Shown here in pieces: positions 57,113 through 64,000 of a stretch of 64,000 nucleotides of DNA; within the stretch, counting starts at the first letter, position 1, and each line of letters starts with the position of its first letter. Origin of the DNA: Stictocephala bisonia. Its lineage: Eukaryota; Arthropoda; Insecta; Hemiptera; Membracidae. The stretch spans positions 839,501-903,500 of the forward strand of contig JAQJVL010000102.1 in assembly GCA_035578905.1 (NCBI GenBank), read 5' to 3'. The notes under the pieces were generated by a model, which was given only the letters and a program-made list of their open reading frames with translations, had not been told where the DNA came from and ran no database searches. The position numbers and the translations under genes are program-made.

Positions 57113-57459
57113 AGGAAAAGAAAAGCTACAGACTTGAAAAAATATTAAAAAATTCCTCATTTTGTATGTGACAACAATTTTTTATTGATATTGTTTACTT
57201 TCATTATAATTCTTATTATTATTGTTTAATTTAGTTACTAATAACTTGATATGTAATAATACATTTTTATTTATTTATAACCCTATAAATTATTGTATTA
57301 GTAACAAATCAACTTAAAATAATAATAATGTATACATATAAAGGTCAGTTACAATATTATTTATAACTATTTTGGAATGGCAGCCCAAAAACACATATGT
57401 TGTACAAAGTACAACACGCGCGTCCTCGTGTGCCATAAACGGGCGCGCGTCCCGGAAGG
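57113..57459. other. piggyBac 3' untranslated and terminal region
   Basis: AT-rich sequence follows the stop at 57110-57112, then GTTGTACAAAGTACAACACG and the terminal repeat. There is no other gene. Confidence 0.7.
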
Positions 57460-58429
57460 TTAAGGACTGAATGACAATATTTCGTCATTTACATTTTTTC
57501 CCTTGAGGTCTGAATGACGAAATATGTTTATTACTAAATTTCACGTTGAGGACCGAATAACGATATCCCGTCATTCAAAGTTTGTTACATATAACATCCA
57601 ATTTATTGCTTACAATAACTTGTACGTCTTTGGGATGTTATGCAGACGTTCGAGAATATTTTTTTTTAAGTCTGCAGTCAGCTGTTGGAATATAATGCCA
57701 ATGAAAAGAACTGACAATAATAGAAAGAGTTAATTTTAACAGACGAAATTGACAGTGTTAACAAAATATTATGTTACAATTTTTTTTATTTTCAACCCGA
57801 TTATTATGTTTTCTGTGTTTGTAGGTGATTAAATTTAGACTTCAATTACACAGTTTCACACACCTAAAATATTTTTTGTTTACAAGCTGTAAGCATAAAA
57901 AAAAAAAAAATAGATTTTTAAAACAAAATAAACTTTTAAATAATATTTAAAAATTATAAGATTACTTTTTGGACATTTATTCTAGTAAAATACTCAATTA
58001 CAAACATTTTGGTCGAAGAAGTACCCTTGTATCTTTATTAGAACATATTTTATAATAAAATTTATAAAGACTTATATCTCCAAAATTTCAGCTTAAATAC
58101 GGTAATAACTTTTTTGCCACCTCTGGAAATATGATTTCTTGTTGAAAAAGTGGTGAAATATAAGTTTATATATCTTGAGGAGGTTGACTTCATCCGGAGA
58201 AAACTCGTTTCTTACAGAGGGTTTTTGTGAATCCCTCTGGTCTGAGGAAGGTGAGCGTGGTTCACCGAAATCGATCACCATAATATTTGTGCATTTTGTG
58301 CTTGTATTGTAGTATATTTGTGCATTTTGTGCTTATATTGTAATAAATTTGTGTTGTGTGACGTTTACTTGTACTGTATATGTACCAACACGTATTATGC
58401 TAATTAAAAAACTAAATATTTAGGGTATT

Positions 58430-59131
58430 TATGCATGTAAAATATTTAGGTTATTTATGTAGTTTCTTGGCACCAAACAAAATTGGAAAATTTTGCTAGA
58501 AATCGGTCTAGAATTGGCTGTATATCCACGAGGTATGCCTTTTATTCTGCGAAAATCACACATTTTACCGAAAAATTCAAGAAAACCCAATGTCACAACT
58601 TTTAGTATTTTTTTCATATTTCCTTTGATTTAAATGGTATTAAAATCACTTTTTATATTTCAATGTGTTTTTTTTGCGCTGAATACAAATTATATATTGC
58701 GCTGAAAACTATTTTGGTCTATTACAATTATTTCTCCAGATAAAACAGAAAAACAACTTTCGCAGCGAATCAATTATTGGTCATTACACTATCATTATAC
58801 TCAACAACTATAAATAAAAAAAAGAAATTCACCTATAATCCTGCCGTTATGGAGGCCAAACACTTGTATTTAACGTAATTACCAATGTTTGTTGAGTAAA
58901 TAGACAACTAGGATAAGTTAGGTTATGTTTGATTAGTTCAGTAAAAAATGCATTTTTCGGACTGAAAAAATTGTTTACTGCAAAACCAATTATATATTTG
59001 TTTATAGCATGAAAAGTGTTCAGCATAAAAAACATGTGAAATGAAAAAAAGCATTGGTCAAAAAATAAAGATTTAAAAAAAGTGGTTTTTTCACTATCAG
59101 TTAAAAAACTAGTTTTCCGATTTTTCAGTAA
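58430..59131 (-). repeat. Family B, spacer part of the inverted repeat
   Basis: It is the inverse of 52.6-53.4 kb and continuous with the right arm. Phrases TGGTTTTTTCACTATCAG and GATAAGTTAGGTTATG recur in the 36.8-kb copy. The left copy lacks this part, being cut near 58212. The 58217-58430 stretch is unassigned. Confidence 0.65.
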
Positions 59132-60474
59132 GAAACGAGTTTTCTCCGGATGAAGTCAACCTCCTCAAGATATATAAACTTATATTTCGCCACTTTTTCA
59201 ACAAGAAATCATATTTCCAGAGGTGGCAAAAAAGTTATTACCGTATTTAAGCTGAAAATTTGGAGATAGAAGTCTTTATAAATTTAATTATAAAATATCT
59301 TCTAATAAAGATACAAGAGTACTTCTTCGACCAAAATATTTGTAATTGAGTATTTTACTAGAATAAATGTCCAAAAAGTCATCTTATAATTTTTAAATAT
59401 TATTTAAAAGTTTATTTTGTTTAAAAATCTATTTTTTTTTGTATGCTTACAGCTTGTAAACAAAAAATATTTTAGGTGTGTGAAACTGTGTAATTGAAGT
59501 CTAAATTTAATCACTTACAAACACAGAAAACATAATAATCGGGTTGAAAATAAAAAAATTGTAACATAATATTTTGTTAACACTGTCAGATTCGTCTGTT
59601 AAAATTAACTCTCTATTATTGTCAGTTCTTTTCATTGGCATTATATTCCAACAGCTGACTGCAGACGTAAAAAAAAAATATTCTCGAACGTCTGCATAAT
59701 ATCCCAAAGACGTACAAGTTATTGTAAGCAATAAATTGGATGTTATACGAGTATGTAACAAACTTTGAATGACGGGATATCGTTATTCGGTCCTCAACGT
59801 GAAATTTAATAATAAACATATTTCGTCATTCAGACCTCAAGGGAAAAAATGTAAATGACGAAATATTGTCATTCAGTCCTAAAAAAGTTTGAAAAGTATA
59901 AATTTTTGGATATTTTAACTACGGATAGATAGAGCCAAACCAGTAGCACCACCAACCAGTGGCTGGTGGGTAGAGACGCTTTTGTTGTGGGTAGGTATTT
60001 TGGAGGGTACAGCGTCGCTGCTGTGAGCAGGAAATGGTGAAGCCGCTCATTCATTGCTGTATATTTGCGATTGAACTGGTATTCAGCATATATGACATAA
60101 AACATGTCTTGAAAATACTAAAAATGCATCTTTTGAGTTTTAAAAGTATTTGTTGGTAATATGCCATTGCTGAAAATAATTTCGAGCACAAAGTCCAATG
60201 CCCCATTTAAAGGAAATATAAGAAAACTAAGTCAGCTTCTGCTAATTGTGACTGCCAACAATTGCGACACCTCAATCTTTTTTTTCCTATTTGGATAGTA
60301 TTGAGAAGTTAGTACAGGGTCAATCCATATGAAGTAATCCAATGATGGTTGCTTGACCATTTTGAAATTTTTTCACCATTTAATTTTATATGTTATTACC
60401 ATCTTAAGAGGTTCAAAAATGATGTTTGGTGTTAAACATTGGGAAATCTCATTTTTTGGAAGGTTAAAAAACAA

Positions 60475-62251
60475 AGAAGGGGTGACTTATAATAGTTCAA
60501 ACTTTTTGTTAGATGACATGGCTAAAACAGATATAGTTTTAACCATAAAACATGTTTCCTAATTTTTTATGGATTTTTGAAATTTTTGTAAGTTTCAAGC
60601 CCTAGGCCTATATGTCTGGTGGGACATGATTTAAAAATCTGATTTTTGTACAGTATGTACATATGGTATATGATACTAAAGTAGTTTAGGAATTTCAAGT
60701 TTTATATTTGACTTAGAATAAAGCTATGAATTTTCAAAAGTAAAGAAAAAACACACTTATTCGCCAATGTTATAGCCTAATGTGAATTAATCAAATGAAG
60801 GTGGTATTGTGCTTTGTTTGATCAACATTACAGGTATGTTCTCAATACATGAACTTATATATAGTTAAATATGACTCCAAAGTATTAAAAAAAAAAAAAA
60901 AAAAAATGTTTTTCCTTTGTTCTTCTTCTGCTATATTAGTGAGCCAGCTGGGACCAAGAGTCTCTTGTTTTCTGTGAGATTACCTTACAATAATTATGCA
61001 GTATACATACAAATTTATATCATTATTAAAAAAAAAGATGAATGGCAATGTCAAATGTGTCTTGTAGATCTTGTTAGTAAAATTGGATGATGAATGCAAA
61101 TTTTTGTAAGTTTAAAGTTTGAACGTTTGTTCCCTTGAAAAGAGAGATTAAATAAATAAACATATACTTAAGAATAGTTGTTCAGTTGTGACTACCAACA
61201 CGGGTGACCACACATATTGATCAGACTATTCAAGTAAGTTGGTGTCTATCAAAGTACAACTCTGGCTAACTTAATTGATCACTTGTGGCTACTCAATATG
61301 ATTACGGGGTACCGTACCAAAGTAGGTCAGTGACCATTCAAAGTGATCACATCTGGCTTAACATGTTAAGTATTTAATGAACTAAGAAAAATCTAACATG
61401 TAATTTGGATTGACTTTTAACAATTCAATTTACATTTTTTAAATTTTTTTCTTATATGCTTACTGAACTTATTCCTAGATCTGTGCTAGTACAAAACTTC
61501 CAAACGGTGTCCCCTGTTTTTTGCGAATTGGAAATTTTTGTTGTTGTAAAAATCATAAAATATACTAAATACCGATAATATGTGCTGTAAAAAACCAGTT
61601 TGTCTTCTCAGAAACGGTAATTTACACTGCAGTTGCCACAATTAGAGTGCTTTTATCCTAAATATATATAATATTGAAAATAGTTATTAGAATTAGATTT
61701 TAATTGATATCTCAATCTTTGAACCCTTTTGCGGGATAGTAAATATTTTTGTAATTAATTACAAAATAGCTAAAATGTTCAAAATGGTATGTAAAATAAG
61801 AAAATATATCAGAATTTTCAAAAACATTAAAATATATTTTTAGGATTCCAAGAAGGACAAACACTCAAAAATGTTTTTTGTAAGGTCATGTAATTACTGT
61901 ATTTGAGACGACTGCAAAATAATTGTTGTTTAGTAAAAAAATGTTCCTATAAAGAAAGAATGAATGAATGTATTGGCAAAAAACATGTTGTTATTGTTAT
62001 GTGTGTAAGATTGATTTAAAAACATGATCAGCTGTTATTTATGTAATCTAATTTATTCATATGTATGTTTCTAAAATTGATTCTGTTCAACAATAGGTTA
62101 TGTTTTTTGGGAATAAAACAGTTCAGTTCAGTTAAAATGTAGGATTTAATAATTGAAGGGGTCAGTAGATGAAAAAGGTATGTTACAAAAAGTAAGTTTT
62201 GAGATGTTTAACTTCAAAGTTTGTATCCTGGAACTTTTTCAATATATAATA
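60475..62251. other. AT-rich DNA without a supported gene
   Basis: Poly-A (60888-60907) and scraps of the GATCAC-rich array (61200-61350, for example TGATCACTTGTGGCTACTC) are present. No splice-flanked coding frame was seen. Confidence 0.45.
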
Positions 62252-62255
62252 TTAA

Positions 62256-63317
62256 CCCTCTAGGTGTCGCACTAAAAAACCCCTTAGCGTCACGCGATTT
62301 TTTGTCGTTTTGCAGAATTTTATTCCAAAATCAACAAAAAATATAAAAATTGACAGAGATTACATGTAGTATATTTTCTAAAAGTACAGTAAATGTGCTA
62401 TCTAATGGTGTATAGTAAAATTCTCTTACCTTATGTACATGAGATCCACTTTACGCCAAATTTGAAAAATTTGAAATTTATCTTTCTTTATGTTCATGAC
62501 CAGGCATATGAAACTTAATTATATACACAACACCAAAAATCCAAGATATACATATTGTTCAAAATTTTGTAAGGAAAAAGAATATGTCTAGCTAGATATG
62601 TACAGTTTTTACAATTAAAATTGTCAAAAAACACAAAAAACTAAATATGTACACTGGCTAAAATCACTGTTTGTGAGCACTTATTGAGGATGCACTGTCT
62701 TCCTTTTCTTTCGAGCCTTTAGGGGCCTCCAAAAATGATCCAGCTTATGGAAACATTCCTTATGCACCCCACAGTTACATCCTGGGCACCAATATGTTGC
62801 CTTTCTTTTGCAAATAGGACACAATTTGTTAGATTTATTAGGAATTATTTTTATTTTGTGCGGAGTATCACCTGAAGGGCCAGCAACAGGAGCTATGTCT
62901 CTGGTATATGCCAGGGTTTCAACAATACTAATGTAATACCTTCTTCTATCAATAGGTTTGTCTGTATTTAGGGTGTATAAAATATAAGAATTGTATAGAG
63001 AAATGTCCAAGAGATTGTAAAAAATGTGTTTCCAATATTTAGTTGTTTGGCGGCTTCAAGAGAGATGGTAAACAGCTTTATCACTCATATCAACCCCTCC
63101 CATGTATTAGTTGTATTTATCTATAAGGATTGGTTTTTTAAATTCCGAACAACAATGTTGTTGTAGAATTGTTCGATGCGTTTTTCCGAATCGATCGATC
63201 GTACTATAAATTATACGTGCGTAAACAGGTGTGTGAATCATCGCCCGAATTCAGGCGAAAAACACTCGGGCGGCAAAAACGATCGCCCGAAATTCGGGCG
63301 AAAAATCACCTAGAGGG
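62256..63317 (-). mobile_element. Internally deleted piggyBac-family element
   Basis: TTAA flanks both ends (62252-62255 and 63318-63321). The terminal repeat CCCTCTAGGTG is identical at both ends over 11 bp. Near the right end, CGCCCGAATTCAGGCG and CGCCCGAAATTCGGGCG form palindromes. Only the C-terminal third of a transposase remains, so the element is non-autonomous. Confidence 0.9.
62690..63110 (-). pseudogene. piggyBac transposase C-terminal fragment
   Basis: On the minus strand GVDMSDKAVYHLS carries the third catalytic Asp. An in-frame TGA follows, then SRQTTKYWKHIFYNL, LDISLYNSYILYTLN and the Cys/His-rich tail (CPICKRKATYWCPGCNCGVH followed by KECF). This is the normal piggyBac C-terminal order. 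Sequence upstream of the third Asp, including the other two catalytic residues, is missing. Confidence 0.9.
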
Positions 63318-63652
63318 TTAAAAACTTCTCCCACCCCTATTATTATGGCCATTGGTGGTAGAATCATTGCCTAAATATTTTCGTTTCACTAATTTAAAAA
63401 TGTTATATTTTTATAAATATAAAAGTGTTCATACCTCCTTCTTCCACTATGTCAGTGTCATTTTTATAATACATTATTAAATAAGGAGGTAAGTGCTATT
63501 GCAAGGAGAATAAAACCAAATAGATTTCTGGAAATAACGATTTAATTAGACACATCATTGTAAATGTTATAATTTTAAGTTTTGTATTGGTCAATTATCT
63601 GCTGATGCCACCACTGGTAATGTTCTAGTATATATTTTAGCCGTTCTTTAAC

Positions 63653-64000
63653 CCTAGATCCGGGACAATGTAAAAAGTGTATACTGGGATCGCTGTTTAC
63701 TCTGTGCTGTAAGTCTTCTTTGTAAATTCGATAAGAAATAGTAAATGAAGCTGTACAGTATATAACTGCATATCGTTTTTCTTTTCAAGAACCATACTTT
63801 CATATACAATAAGTATTGTTGGGCTAACAACATTGAGAAGAATTGTTATCTTGAGCGGAGTGAATATTTTCAGTAGATGCACATTGTGTTTTGTAACTTA
63901 CAACCCTTATATATCTCGTAAACGGCATTTTTGTAAATAATTCCAAAATAGCCAAAATGTGGGTAATTAATTTTAGATTACGAATATATAGTAAGTTGAT
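63653..64000 (+). mobile_element. Possible left end of another TTAA element
   Basis: TTAA at 63649 is followed by CCCTAGATCCGGGACAATGT, resembling other TTAACCCT starts here. The right end would lie beyond the window, so this is unproven. Confidence 0.25.

Larger units (their letters stand above)
54969..57459 (+). mobile_element. piggyBac transposon
   Basis: TTAA flanks both ends (54965-54968 and 57460-57463). Terminal inverted repeats CCTTCCGGGACGCGCGCC are identical over 18 bp. A subterminal block TTGTACAAAGTACAACA occurs near both ends. The 2491-bp element carries a transposase with all catalytic Asp codons but three homopolymer frameshifts. Identical ends indicate a young insertion. Confidence 0.96.
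54361..60471. repeat. Large inverted repeat (family B, head-to-head), piggyBac in one arm
   Basis: The left arm is 54361-54964 plus 57464-58212 and the right arm is 60471-59132, about 1.35 kb each once the piggyBac is removed. Matching phrases include TAGTATTGAGAAGTTAGTAC, CAGCGACGCTGTACCCTCCA and GGATGAAGTCAACCTCCTCA (inverted between arms). Most differences are single substitutions. The 0.9-kb spacer is a continuation of the right-hand copy only. Confidence 0.92.

Noticed and set aside
54726..60105. A conserved 70-80-codon ORF present in both arms of the inverted repeat
   Set aside because: Its conservation follows from the recent duplication of the DNA. It has no recognised domain, and the start and end codons differ between arms.

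Overview
The window looks like arthropod, most likely insect, nuclear DNA. It is AT-rich, its genes have GT-AG introns, and most of it consists of nested transposable elements: Tigger/pogo, mariner, piggyBac, hAT, Jockey-type and other LINEs, a tRNA-derived SINE and several MITEs. I see no prokaryotic operon, CRISPR array, rRNA or functional tRNA gene. The species cannot be named from sequence alone.

Host gene. Three minus-strand exons (22149-21786, 12673-12533, 10687-10535) join in a compatible reading frame and encode a tetratricopeptide-repeat protein with N-glycosylation sequons and the start of a hydrophobic C-terminal segment. A fourth open segment (39176-38833) has splice sites whose phase matches and is probably the next exon upstream. 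Two weaker candidate exons (41470-41397 and about 52501-52311, both minus strand) may belong to this or another gene. Most of the window from 10.5 to 39 kb is therefore probably intron, packed with transposons.

Layout. 1-3.2 kb: AT-rich DNA, a 70-bp tandem repeat, a GC-rich palindromic repeat (family A) and a SINE-like repeat (family D). 3.2-5.5 kb: a decayed Tigger element. 5.7-7.0 kb: a broken, intronless 5' fragment of the nuclear cap-binding protein gene NCBP1/Cbp80, flanked by a 23-bp imperfect inverted repeat. 7.2-9.6 kb: a Tigger element with an uninterrupted transposase. 11.1-12.4 kb: a mariner-like element ending 85 bp from a host exon. 14.5-15.3 kb: six nearly identical 138-bp tandem repeats. 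16.8-21.2 kb: a LINE carrying a TTAA-flanked element (with a pogo-like MITE inside it) and a mariner. 24.5-26.4 kb: hAT remnants. 27.3-30.9 kb: repeat family B, a LINE fragment and two degenerate tandem arrays. 31.2-37.3 kb: MITEs, family A, and a candidate element with recurring GTAACGGATGTTAC motifs. 42.2-50 kb: a Jockey-like LINE split by a 3.6-kb hAT and, separately, by a SINE tail that itself carries a 1-kb element. 52.6-60.5 kb: family B, including a 6-kb inverted repeat with a piggyBac element in one arm only. 62.2-64 kb: one internally deleted piggyBac element and the possible start of another.

The most unusual items are the 31.6-33.9 kb element with its repeated palindromic motif and basic ORF, the NCBP1 fragment between inverted repeats, and the 54.4-60.5 kb inverted repeat that keeps an unoccupied piggyBac site in one arm. 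No complete unknown defence or metabolic system was found.
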